Origin: a virus
DNA: 23,368 nt
Direction: 5' to 3' (one strand)
Virus record (IMG/VR): IMGVR_UViG_3300009161_002937
Coordinates: 1 to 23,368 of that record
Position 1 is the stretch's first letter, and the number at the start of each line of letters is the position of its first letter. The position numbers were made by a program, and so were the translations under genes. The notes under the pieces were generated by a model. The model was not told the origin of the DNA. It made no database searches and worked only from the letters and a program-made list of their open reading frames with translations. Shown here piece after piece: positions 9,376-16,534 of the stretch.

Positions 9376-9827
9376 TATTTAATACTCCTGTTTAATGTTG
9401 CTTTAACTTTCCAATTTAATTTGCCGAGGTCACGCAGGTAATCCCCTATAAAGGTGTTTAACCCTCCACATTCTGCAGAGTTTGCAAACAACCATTGGGC
9501 ATTAAGAATGAGGGTATCAAAGTCATCGCATAGTTCGGCGAACATTACTGCGCTGGTCTCATTTAGCTTCATACACTCAGTAACTTCAGAGATATCAAGG
9601 ATAGCTTTCAGAGAGCTTGGTGCTGGCTTATCCATTTGCCTGAGATGTTCACCAAGGTTATCATGTTGTTCCCACAGAAAATCATAGATCTCTTTTAGTA
9701 GTGCGTGGTCTTGAGAAAAGGTTGGGCCTTGTACATTGAAGTGGTAGCCATGTGATTTGTAGTAGACAACAAAGTTATCTGCAAACAAGTTACGGAGAGG
9801 GAAGACCAGCGGTTGTGGTTTTGCCAT
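9375..9827 (-). CDS. dps: Dps-like ferritin (DNA-binding protein from starved cells family)
   Basis: 150 residues, the usual length for a Dps subunit. HFNVQGPTF (29-37) matches the Dps HWNVKGPxF signature. His29, His41, Asp56 and Glu60 reproduce the spacing of the intersubunit ferroxidase ligands of Listeria Dps (His31, His43, Asp58, Glu62). The fifth ligand, Asp47 in Listeria, is Lys45 here. The family forms 12-subunit shells that oxidise and store iron with peroxide and often bind DNA. Here that could protect phage DNA from Fenton chemistry or hold iron (inference). There is no obvious Lys-rich DNA-binding tail at the N-terminus, although the C-terminus is basic. AAGGA lies about 8 bases before the ATG. 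It is coupled to the 84-residue gene and preceded by the 9911-9937 element. Confidence 0.82.
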   Translation of the reverse strand: MAKPQPLVFPLRNLFADNFVVYYKSHGYHFNVQGPTFSQDHALLKEIYDFLWEQHDNLGEHLRQMDKPAPSSLKAILDISEVTECMKLNETSAVMFAELCDDFDTLILNAQWLFANSAECGGLNTFIGDYLRDLGKLNWKVKATLNRSIK

Positions 9828-9910
9828 TGTTTATTTCCTTTATTTGTTGGTGTCATATAAGACTTGAGCTATTATTTACAGCTTAGAAGGCTGTTGCTTT
9901 GTCTTGACCT

Positions 9911-9937
9911 TCCTATTAGGTACCGACTAAACCAGTT
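9911..9937 (-). promoter_or_regulatory. Conserved hairpin-plus-19-mer element, copy A (candidate phage promoter or RNA-processing site)
   Basis: Read on the minus strand, a 5-position stem (AACTG/TAGTC, loop GTT, one G-T wobble and one mismatch) runs into TAGTCGGTACCTAATAGGA. Copy B at 20209-20235 shares 18 of these 19 bases. It begins one base after the stop of the thioredoxin-like gene and lies about 83 bases before the Dps-like ATG, in the longest gap of the minus-strand operon (about 110 bases). The end TAATAGGA resembles the TATAGGGA initiation region of T7-type promoters. The hairpin geometry (5 bp, 3-nt loop) recalls N4 vRNAP promoters, but the loop bases are not conserved. Role inferred. 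Confidence 0.55.
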
Positions 9938-9938
9938 A

Positions 9939-10253
9939 CTAACATTCTGGGTCAAAGTCATGCCATTCTTGGGCTTCATCTGGTTGACCATCATGCTCAT
10001 AGTCTGCTGTACCCAGCCAACTGGCATACTCTGTGACAGACATTGTTCCTGCATGTGTATTTATAATTCGATCATCTTCTTCCATAACAAAATATGGTAC
10101 GCTTTTAACTCCATATTTTATTACTTGAGCTGTCTCATCTCGGGCGTCAAGGTATTCAAGATGTACTTTAGTGTGGTCAATATCAGCCATAATTTCTTTC
10201 ATTTGTTTGCAGGGTGCGCACGTTTTAGTCGTGAACATCTTAATTGTTGTCAT
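9939..10253 (-). CDS. Thioredoxin/glutaredoxin-like protein, probable RNR reductant
   Basis: 104 residues. KMFTTKTCAPCKQM at the N-terminus carries the redox motif Cys12-Ala-Pro-Cys15, and SVPYF (about 51-55) supplies the cis-proline of the thioredoxin fold. The tail is acidic and ends in Cys104. The frame stays open far upstream into the RNR gene. I chose the ATG at 10251-10253 because it follows the RNR TGA by one base and puts CxxC at the usual position. The direct link to a class II RNR, whose C-terminus carries a CX4C relay, suggests that it re-reduces that enzyme, like NrdH or phage glutaredoxins (inference). Confidence 0.88.
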   Translation of the reverse strand: MTTIKMFTTKTCAPCKQMKEIMADIDHTKVHLEYLDARDETAQVIKYGVKSVPYFVMEEDDRIINTHAGTMSVTEYASWLGTADYEHDGQPDEAQEWHDFDPEC

Positions 10254-10254
10254 A

Positions 10255-12117
10255 TCAAATTTCACACCCTGAAGCACTGCAAGCAAGGGTTTGAGCACCT
10301 TCAACGTTGTCTTGCTCTTCGATGAACAGAGACCAATCAATAGCTGGCATCTGCATAGCCTCATACTGTTCTTTGGTACACTCCTCATAGGGTGCCTGTT
10401 GGTATGTACCTCCATCGTCAGGCAAGAAGCTGATACCTGTACACTCATCAAAGTGTTTGTACACCCATGCACCCACTTCCAACCACTCATGTTCTTTGAC
10501 AGAGATAGTGACTGAAGGCTTATGCTCGCAGTAGTGCCGCTGATATGCCAGCCAGATGTCTAGGTGTTCAATAGCAGTAATATCTTTGCGGGTAAATCCC
10601 GGTGAGTGCTGAGGGAATGAGAACACAACTGTATCTTTAGGCTTTATTACACAGTCCTCGTGAGGCACGCCTTGATCAATAAGGAATTGAGTTAATGGGT
10701 CTTTCTTGTCTTGACGGATACGGCGAATGTAGTATGGGGCATGACCTGCATGTATGCCGCTGGAAGTTTGTGTCAATTGAGATACAGTGCCCTCAGGTTT
10801 GACCGCAGTGATAGCCACTGAGCAGCTGATACCCAGCATCTCTGCCATTACTCTGTTTGTATCTCGTGCGGTATCTCGAAGTTCTGCTAGTACCGCAGGC
10901 AGTCCACGTTCATGGCGAAGAAGCCTGTTATCAAAGATACCAGTTAGCGACACACCCAGCAATCGTTCAGCTTCTGTGTTCTTAGTCCATATGTTTCGCA
11001 GGTAAGGAAAGTAAGTTAGGTCTGACTGCATAGTACCCATGATGGTGGCAATACAGACTTTCTTTTTCAGAGATTCCAGGGTATCATCAGGTTCAACAAC
11101 CACAGTAGACAGGTTACAGAACTGGTATGGCTTGAGAATAATCTCAGCACATGGATTAGTACCGTAGTCTATGTCAGCACTACGTCTGCCCCACTTGGCA
11201 GCTTGATTCTGAGATGCTTCACGATTGAAGATACCACGTTCACCTGAGTGACTGTTGTAGATATCATTCCATTCTTTCATGAACACACCAATAGAGGGCT
11301 TGGAGTTGTACACGGCTGAGTTGTTAGATAGTGCTCGTTCACCATGCTGTTCCCACCATGCACCGGTCTTGGCTGTTGCATGTTCATAGTCACCCAGATC
11401 TCCGAGGCTGATCATAGCAGATCGCCGTACACCACCTACAACAACTACCTCACCGATCTTACACATGATGTCATGAACTTCAATAGGTTTTAGTTGTCGG
11501 CCTTGAGCACCTTTAAACTTAGCTACTGTGTATTCAAATAAAGAAACCAAAGGTGCTGGCCCTGATGCACGACCACCAAAGGTTTTGAGAGGCGCTCCTG
11601 CAGGACGTACTTGAGACACATCCCATGAGAGAATATTACCATGGTACAATCCCATAATAAGTTCTTTGAATGCTTTACACCAGCCTTCCTTGCTGTCTCC
11701 AACTAGAATAGCAAGACTTGTTGGTGATAATGGAGGTACATAGGGTAATTTGGTGGTGTACATTGATTCGCAAGAGAAGCCTACTCCTGTTCCGCATAGC
11801 AAGATGTACATAGCCTCATCAAAAGCCCTTGGGTGGTCTACAGGCAGGTAGCTGCAGTTGTATGCTGCCACGTTAGTACGCCTGAGTGCTTCACCTGCAG
11901 TCATAATAGAGCGCATTGAGGGCAGTGACTTCAGATTTTTAATGCTGTAAGATAGATCTTTCCATCCTTCCCATCGATCATCAAGCCTATCTTTGAAATG
12001 GTCTTTAAAGAAAGTAAGCCAACGATCAGCGGTCTCATCCCAGTTTTCCCGGCGAGATAGCTCAGGGATGTAACGAGCGTATCGTGATTTGGCGATTAAT
12101 TCTTGGTATGAATTCAT
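10255..12117 (-). CDS. nrdJ: Adenosylcobalamin-dependent (class II) ribonucleoside-triphosphate reductase, monomeric type
   Basis: 620 residues; makes dNTPs from NTPs using B12. AYNCSYLPV holds Cys88 and NPCAEI holds Cys323 (thiyl radical) and Glu325, with Cys334 eleven residues further. This matches Cys119, Cys408, Glu410 and Cys419 of the Lactobacillus leichmannii enzyme as I recall them. The C-terminus CSASGC (613-618) is the CX4C pair that passes electrons to the active site (Cys731/Cys736 in L. leichmannii). It is shorter than the ~740-residue bacterial enzyme, as phage versions often are. Being class II, it needs host or imported cobalamin but works with or without oxygen. AAGGA lies upstream of ATG, just after the RNA polymerase stop; a thioredoxin-like gene follows one base downstream. 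Confidence 0.92.
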   Translation of the reverse strand: MNSYQELIAKSRYARYIPELSRRENWDETADRWLTFFKDHFKDRLDDRWEGWKDLSYSIKNLKSLPSMRSIMTAGEALRRTNVAAYNCSYLPVDHPRAFDEAMYILLCGTGVGFSCESMYTTKLPYVPPLSPTSLAILVGDSKEGWCKAFKELIMGLYHGNILSWDVSQVRPAGAPLKTFGGRASGPAPLVSLFEYTVAKFKGAQGRQLKPIEVHDIMCKIGEVVVVGGVRRSAMISLGDLGDYEHATAKTGAWWEQHGERALSNNSAVYNSKPSIGVFMKEWNDIYNSHSGERGIFNREASQNQAAKWGRRSADIDYGTNPCAEIILKPYQFCNLSTVVVEPDDTLESLKKKVCIATIMGTMQSDLTYFPYLRNIWTKNTEAERLLGVSLTGIFDNRLLRHERGLPAVLAELRDTARDTNRVMAEMLGISCSVAITAVKPEGTVSQLTQTSSGIHAGHAPYYIRRIRQDKKDPLTQFLIDQGVPHEDCVIKPKDTVVFSFPQHSPGFTRKDITAIEHLDIWLAYQRHYCEHKPSVTISVKEHEWLEVGAWVYKHFDECTGISFLPDDGGTYQQAPYEECTKEQYEAMQMPAIDWSLFIEEQDNVEGAQTLACSASGCEI

Positions 12118-12132
12118 TTATTATTGTCCTTG

Positions 12133-14343
12133 TTAGCAGAAGAAGTATTCGGAGTTGGTTAGATCAGCCAGATTGAGGGATCCAAGGCTGGGTTGCGGTA
12201 CGGTAAAGGTATCTTTGTGTTGCATTAAATTGTCTTGAAGGATATCAAAGAAGTTAGGAACGTCATATTGCGCCTGAAATGTAATCTTGGTAACATCTTG
12301 CAGGAAAGATACGTCTGATGCGTGACAACTGAAACTATCGTGCACAGCAGCAAAGCTACCGTTAAAGGCAACAATAGTATTAGCCATATGAGCAGCATCA
12401 TAGGAATGAACTACATTAGGGCTGATGCCGGAAGCAAAAGATCTGCGGCAAGCTACTTTATCTCCTGTTTCTTTATTGGAGATATTAACCCTGACAACGT
12501 GGGTTACTCTTCCGTCTTTGTTTCCTTGTATTCCTCGGATAGTTCCCCTTTGTTTGAATTCATGTTGCAAATAAGCTTTGTATATAACAGGAAATCCACT
12601 TGAGGTAGTCCATTCAAGTACTGTGCGGTCATTATTTAATTCGTGTTCAGCAATCTTTTGAAGGTATTTACTGGTTTTTAGTGGCCCACTACATACAATA
12701 TTAATTGCAGTAATTAAATTACCTGCCAGCAAATCACATTGATCTTGGTCTATATTGTATTTAGTTGTGTAGCCTTCAACATGGCAGTCATCATACATAT
12801 TTTTGGCAATACGTTGTTTTCCTGCTGAATATGCTCGGGTCATTGCACCACGCTTGGCAATACCTTTGCGGATAACTTTCATTGGCATTTGTCTTTCAGC
12901 AAACCAATCAGGCATAAGCATTATAAGTTCTTTGGCTACAGCCACATAAAAATCTTTTTGAATACTTGTCGGTACCAAAGACACCAGCTCACCTGCATGT
13001 TTGTCTTTAGACATAGCTGCCAGATGTTGATAGCCGTTGTTGCTGCCATCTATAGGGATAGGCAAGCCTGATTCATAAGGTAAGTCTTTAAATTCTGCCT
13101 GAACATACTTAACTATTTCATTACACACGGCTAAAAAGCTGTAAGGCTTTTCAGTTTGTTTGTCAATGATGTTGTTTGACGCAACTAAAGAGATAAGCTC
13201 CATGTTATTGTAAGCCCATGCTGCTCTATCTTTAAGTGTCATTTTATCTAGGGAGATTGTGTCCAGCCCTTCTGACTCCAGATGTTTTACATAATCAGTT
13301 GACAACCACTTTATCTTTTTTAATTGATCAATAGTATATGATTGATTACAACAGTTGGCTGCATGGATACACATCCACTTGTAGCCTTCTTCATTGACAA
13401 TTTTTTTATTATCAAACAGAAACATACTTCTGGCAAAGTCACTGCCCTGAAACTCAAGGAATGATTCGGCGTAGTACATACGACCACGATAGTCGCAGGA
13501 TATTTCCTGATAAAAAGGGTAACCTGTTTGTTTTATGAGGTCAGCTTTGCGAATAATTTGGTTGTACTCGTAGTACTTAGAAATTAATCTTTGTAATTTA
13601 GGATCTCGCTTGCCAAGGTATTTTGTGCCATCAGCGTGCGTGGTATCTTTAGGAAGCTTTGTTCCAGAATGTATATTGTAGGTAAGGATTTCCCCATCAG
13701 AGTTGACAAGTTCAATTGTGTTCTGTGGAGGATTTTGTCGGGCAGCTTCTAATACTTTTTCATTGAGACTCCAAGGTTGCTGCCTTAAAATTTCAATAGC
13801 CTTAACAAATCTTGAATCAATATGCTGAATAAATCTTTCATTGCTGTTCCAGCCTTTGATATAAGGTTCCTTGGTTATAGGGGAAATTAAACCTTTGATA
13901 GGCTGAGGCTTTTCAAAGGTAGTACCAATCAATATTGGTTTGATGCTATTAACATGCCATTTAATTTTGACCATGTAAGGCGCTTTAATCCCGTCGTATT
14001 CCCGAAAGATCTCAATAAGATTTTCTTGTAGGAATGACTCAAGCATTAAGTCACCAAGAGCCAGGGTAGATTTGATATTGCTGCTGTCAATACCCAAATG
14101 TTTTGTTAGCCTTCTGCCAATCAGATTACTGGCAAAGGTTAATTTAGCGGAGGCGCTGTGTGTTTCATTTTTATTACGGATACAGTATCTGGTCAGCACA
14201 TCCCAGGCTTCACTTACAAGCATCTCAAGGTGCTCTTCCCATTCAGGGTGTTGAGCAATAAGCAGGCATCCATGATTGTAGATCTTATCTGAGTCTAGCA
14301 CAACAGCGCTTACTCGTTCAGTTAAATATTCTACGGGGTTCAT
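12133..14343 (-). CDS. Single-chain T7-type DNA-dependent RNA polymerase
   Basis: 736 residues against 883 in T7. All catalytic motifs are present: CDYRGRMY (Arg288, DxxGR), motif A PIDGSNNGYQH (Asp432), motif B KGIAKRGAMTRAYS (Lys497, Tyr505; the usual Gly after Tyr is Ser506) and motif C VHDSF (Asp669). The end, YFFC, resembles the aromatic C-terminal foot of T7 (FAFA). It should transcribe phage middle/late genes from its own promoters. AGGA lies 6 bases before the ATG, inside the short gap after the primase-helicase stop. In N4 the comparable middle polymerase is split over two genes; here it is one chain. It is divergent from the vRNAP-like protein at 5256-9080, so the phage appears to encode two RNA polymerases of the same superfamily. 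Confidence 0.95.
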   Translation of the reverse strand: MNPVEYLTERVSAVVLDSDKIYNHGCLLIAQHPEWEEHLEMLVSEAWDVLTRYCIRNKNETHSASAKLTFASNLIGRRLTKHLGIDSSNIKSTLALGDLMLESFLQENLIEIFREYDGIKAPYMVKIKWHVNSIKPILIGTTFEKPQPIKGLISPITKEPYIKGWNSNERFIQHIDSRFVKAIEILRQQPWSLNEKVLEAARQNPPQNTIELVNSDGEILTYNIHSGTKLPKDTTHADGTKYLGKRDPKLQRLISKYYEYNQIIRKADLIKQTGYPFYQEISCDYRGRMYYAESFLEFQGSDFARSMFLFDNKKIVNEEGYKWMCIHAANCCNQSYTIDQLKKIKWLSTDYVKHLESEGLDTISLDKMTLKDRAAWAYNNMELISLVASNNIIDKQTEKPYSFLAVCNEIVKYVQAEFKDLPYESGLPIPIDGSNNGYQHLAAMSKDKHAGELVSLVPTSIQKDFYVAVAKELIMLMPDWFAERQMPMKVIRKGIAKRGAMTRAYSAGKQRIAKNMYDDCHVEGYTTKYNIDQDQCDLLAGNLITAINIVCSGPLKTSKYLQKIAEHELNNDRTVLEWTTSSGFPVIYKAYLQHEFKQRGTIRGIQGNKDGRVTHVVRVNISNKETGDKVACRRSFASGISPNVVHSYDAAHMANTIVAFNGSFAAVHDSFSCHASDVSFLQDVTKITFQAQYDVPNFFDILQDNLMQHKDTFTVPQPSLGSLNLADLTNSEYFFC

Positions 14344-14356
14344 TCAAGTTCCTATG

Positions 14357-15958
14357 TTAAGCGAAATCAACTATCTCAGTTTTCTGGAGTCTTCCAGTAA
14401 CGGTATTATAACGCACACTGCCACAGTCACCGGTGCGACCTGTCTTACGGCACTTAAGCACTCGTAATTTGATAGTATTCCTTGTCACTTCATCTGCAGC
14501 AACCATGTTACGGCAGAAAGCCAGGATGTCAAAGCTAATTTGTTTTATTGAGCCTGATCCTTTGATGTCATCAATGGAAGGCATATGGCCTTCTTCAAAT
14601 GGCTTTTCACCTTTACGCAGGTGAGAGATAACACCTAGCCAGATGTTATGCTTCTTGACAATCTTAAGCAGGTCAGACATGAAAGCGTCAACAGCCTCGT
14701 TGCCTGTTTTACCTTTAATTCCTTCAGACACTGCAATAGTGATGTGATCTAGGATAATGTATTTGCAGCCCATTACAGCAAGATGTTCAATCTTATCAAT
14801 CAAAGAGTCATCACTCACAGAACCTTGGTGATCAAGCAACACAAGTCGTTCATCGGCAAATACTTTTAAGAAGGCAACACGTTGTTCCTCTTCTGTGGAG
14901 GTATCTGAAAATGTTTTCTTCATTGCCATGTTAATAAATTTTTCTGCTGTATCTCCGATAGATTCTTCAAGTGATACCATACCAACCATATCACTTGTGG
15001 TATCCATGATTTCAAGTACAATCTCTTTGATGACAGTACTTTTACCTGAGCCTGTGCCTGAAGCAAACAAAGCAATTTCGCCTTGACGCATACCACCTAG
15101 CTTGTCATTCAAATTACCAAGGCAATCCGGATAAGGGATTGAAGATACGTTTAGCATATCTTTGTATTGGTTCCAGATGTCTTCTCCTTTGACTACTCCT
15201 GCCGGACTAAATGCCTTGGCATTAAATACAGCATTCATCAGAGCATCACTACCATGCTTGATCAGCACATCACAAGGATCTTTTTCGGGTAGCACTGCAA
15301 TTTTAACTTTGTCATAGCCAATAATTTTGGCGGCTATGTCAGTTGCTTTCTTTCCTGCTTCATCTTGATCAAACATCAGAATTACTTCCTCAAAAGAACG
15401 CAACCATTCTCTTTGATCAAGGATTAATTTAGTAGCTGCAGAGCTTGGTATCGCCACTGCAGGATAGAATTTTTTATATTTGTCATATTGAGCTTGGGCT
15501 ACGGCTAACGCATCAAGCTCGCCCTCAGTGATAACAATCCTGCGGCCACCTTGCGAAACATTTTGTCCAAAGAGTTGAATGTTTTTAAAGTTACCGTGGA
15601 TAACAAATGACTTGGGTAGCTTACGTTCCTTATATGCCACAACTTCATTGTCTTTAGTATAAGGATAGAAATGGCTAATGATCTCGCCGTCTTCATCATA
15701 GCTTACTTTAACTCCATAATGTTCTGATACCACCTTGGTGATACCTCTTTCTTTAAAACCTCGTGAGGTGTAACTCACAATTTCGTCTACATAGTGCATG
15801 TTATAGTCTTGTTTGGTTGTATAGCTTGTTACAGCATTAGGGTCTACAGGTGACGAGCGAGTGCAGCTAAAGCAATAGCCCCATTCATCACCTTCTTTGT
15901 AGGAGAATGCATCATGGCTGCTACATTTAGAGCAGCCTGTTTGTATCCATTGCGCCAT
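14357..15958 (-). CDS. Fused DNA primase-helicase (T7 gp4-like)
   Basis: 533 residues. A zinc ribbon at the N-terminus (Cys9, Cys12, Cys29, Cys32) recognises primase sites. The TOPRIM primase core shows ITEGELDA (Glu145) and MFDQDEAG (Asp197, Asp199). The C-terminal DnaB-family helicase has Walker A GTGSGKST (301-308), a Walker B region around IILDH, and a C-terminal IDDIKGSGSIKQIS segment typical of T7 gp4. It unwinds DNA and primes the lagging strand with the family A polymerase encoded in the same operon. The ATG follows the TAA of the 54-residue gene by one base; the ribosome-binding site is weak (TTGGAA), suggesting coupled translation. Confidence 0.94.
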   Translation of the reverse strand: MAQWIQTGCSKCSSHDAFSYKEGDEWGYCFSCTRSSPVDPNAVTSYTTKQDYNMHYVDEIVSYTSRGFKERGITKVVSEHYGVKVSYDEDGEIISHFYPYTKDNEVVAYKERKLPKSFVIHGNFKNIQLFGQNVSQGGRRIVITEGELDALAVAQAQYDKYKKFYPAVAIPSSAATKLILDQREWLRSFEEVILMFDQDEAGKKATDIAAKIIGYDKVKIAVLPEKDPCDVLIKHGSDALMNAVFNAKAFSPAGVVKGEDIWNQYKDMLNVSSIPYPDCLGNLNDKLGGMRQGEIALFASGTGSGKSTVIKEIVLEIMDTTSDMVGMVSLEESIGDTAEKFINMAMKKTFSDTSTEEEQRVAFLKVFADERLVLLDHQGSVSDDSLIDKIEHLAVMGCKYIILDHITIAVSEGIKGKTGNEAVDAFMSDLLKIVKKHNIWLGVISHLRKGEKPFEEGHMPSIDDIKGSGSIKQISFDILAFCRNMVAADEVTRNTIKLRVLKCRKTGRTGDCGSVRYNTVTGRLQKTEIVDFA

Positions 15959-15959
15959 T

Positions 15960-16124
15960 TTAATTCCAATCGTTATCTTCTCGGAGTTCTCTTAATTGTT
16001 TTCTGCGGTTATGTGCTTGCTCTTTTCTGTCTTGTTTGTTTTGAAATGCTTCTCTGTTATCTGATTTTAATTCGATGTAGGATTCTTCTTGTTTTTCTTG
16101 TGGTTTTTCTTTTTGTTTTTTCAT
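15960..16124 (-). CDS. Small highly charged protein of unknown function (54 aa)
   Basis: A 54-residue frame starting ATG AAA AAA CAA. Its ATG overlaps the TGA of the GIY-YIG gene (ATGA) and its TAA lies one base before the primase-helicase ATG, so it fills exactly what would otherwise be a ~160-base gap. About half of the residues are Lys, Arg, Glu, Asp or Gln, predicted to be one long helix or coiled coil with a basic patch (HNRRKQLREL). No Cys and no membrane segment. A role as a nucleic-acid or replisome accessory protein is possible from place and charge only. The upstream ribosome-binding site is poor; translation is probably coupled. Confidence 0.7.
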   Translation of the reverse strand: MKKQKEKPQEKQEESYIELKSDNREAFQNKQDRKEQAHNRRKQLRELREDNDWN

Positions 16125-16534
16125 TTTGGTTTCAGAAATTTAACGGCTCCGATGTTCCCGTTATACCAAATACGCTCCCCGAAAGGTGTCTCATCTCTAG
16201 ATAAGACCTCACCTGCCCATTGCTCTTGGACCTCGCTATATGTAAGATCTCCGGGGCCGTTACACCATTTGTATATAACAAAAGTAAATGTTCCAGATCC
16301 GTACAGCTCAATATCATCAAGGAGTTCCCGGCAGGAGGACATATATGATCTCCATCCACTTTCTGTGCGAGTAACGATTCGCCGCTTAGATCCAGGTTTG
16401 AGTTTTTTTGTAACACTTATCAGTTGCTTTCTACCAATGTATTGTCTTCCTGTTGGGCCAAAGACAAAATAGATGAATCCAAAGGCTTCGGAGGGTCTAT
16501 CTGATAAAGCAATCCAATGTCCATAATCTTCCAT
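16121..16534 (-). CDS. GIY-YIG-type endonuclease-like protein
   Basis: 137 residues. GFIYFVF (18-24) and QYIGRKQL (about 31-38) form the GIY-YIG signature. Further on come a W-x2-YMSS segment and a Glu-containing helix (SEVQEQWAGEVL) that could hold the metal-binding Glu. Such domains cut DNA as phage resolving, recombination or homing nucleases. The gene overlaps the end of the exonuclease gene by 115 bases in another frame. The overlap is needed, because the GIY strand lies inside it and no later start would keep the domain; AGAAAGG 5 bases before the ATG supports the start. It ends in ATGA with the 54-residue gene. Whether it is an active nuclease or a mobile homing gene is open; it has the same strand and style as its neighbours. 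Confidence 0.8.
   Translation of the reverse strand: MEDYGHWIALSDRPSEAFGFIYFVFGPTGRQYIGRKQLISVTKKLKPGSKRRIVTRTESGWRSYMSSCRELLDDIELYGSGTFTFVIYKWCNGPGDLTYSEVQEQWAGEVLSRDETPFGERIWYNGNIGAVKFLKPK

Noticed and set aside
9882-9898. ACAGC/GCTGT inverted repeat as a terminator or vRNAP hairpin promoter
   Set aside because: Five base pairs with a 7-base loop, no T-run, and no second copy; within chance expectation.
9864-10325. 153-codon + strand open frame over the Dps/thioredoxin junction
   Set aside because: It crosses the repeat element and reads antisense through the thioredoxin-like gene; Cys/His/Phe-rich and not protein-like.
10254-10490. In-frame upstream extension of the thioredoxin-like gene (to 183 residues)
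   Set aside because: It lies wholly inside the RNR gene in another frame and adds residues with no thioredoxin character. The ATG right after the RNR stop puts CAPC at the normal place.
14344-14356. CATAGGAAC before the T7-type RNA polymerase as a third copy of the repeat element
   Set aside because: Only the TAGGA part matches, with no CGGTACC and no hairpin; it is explained by the ribosome-binding site.
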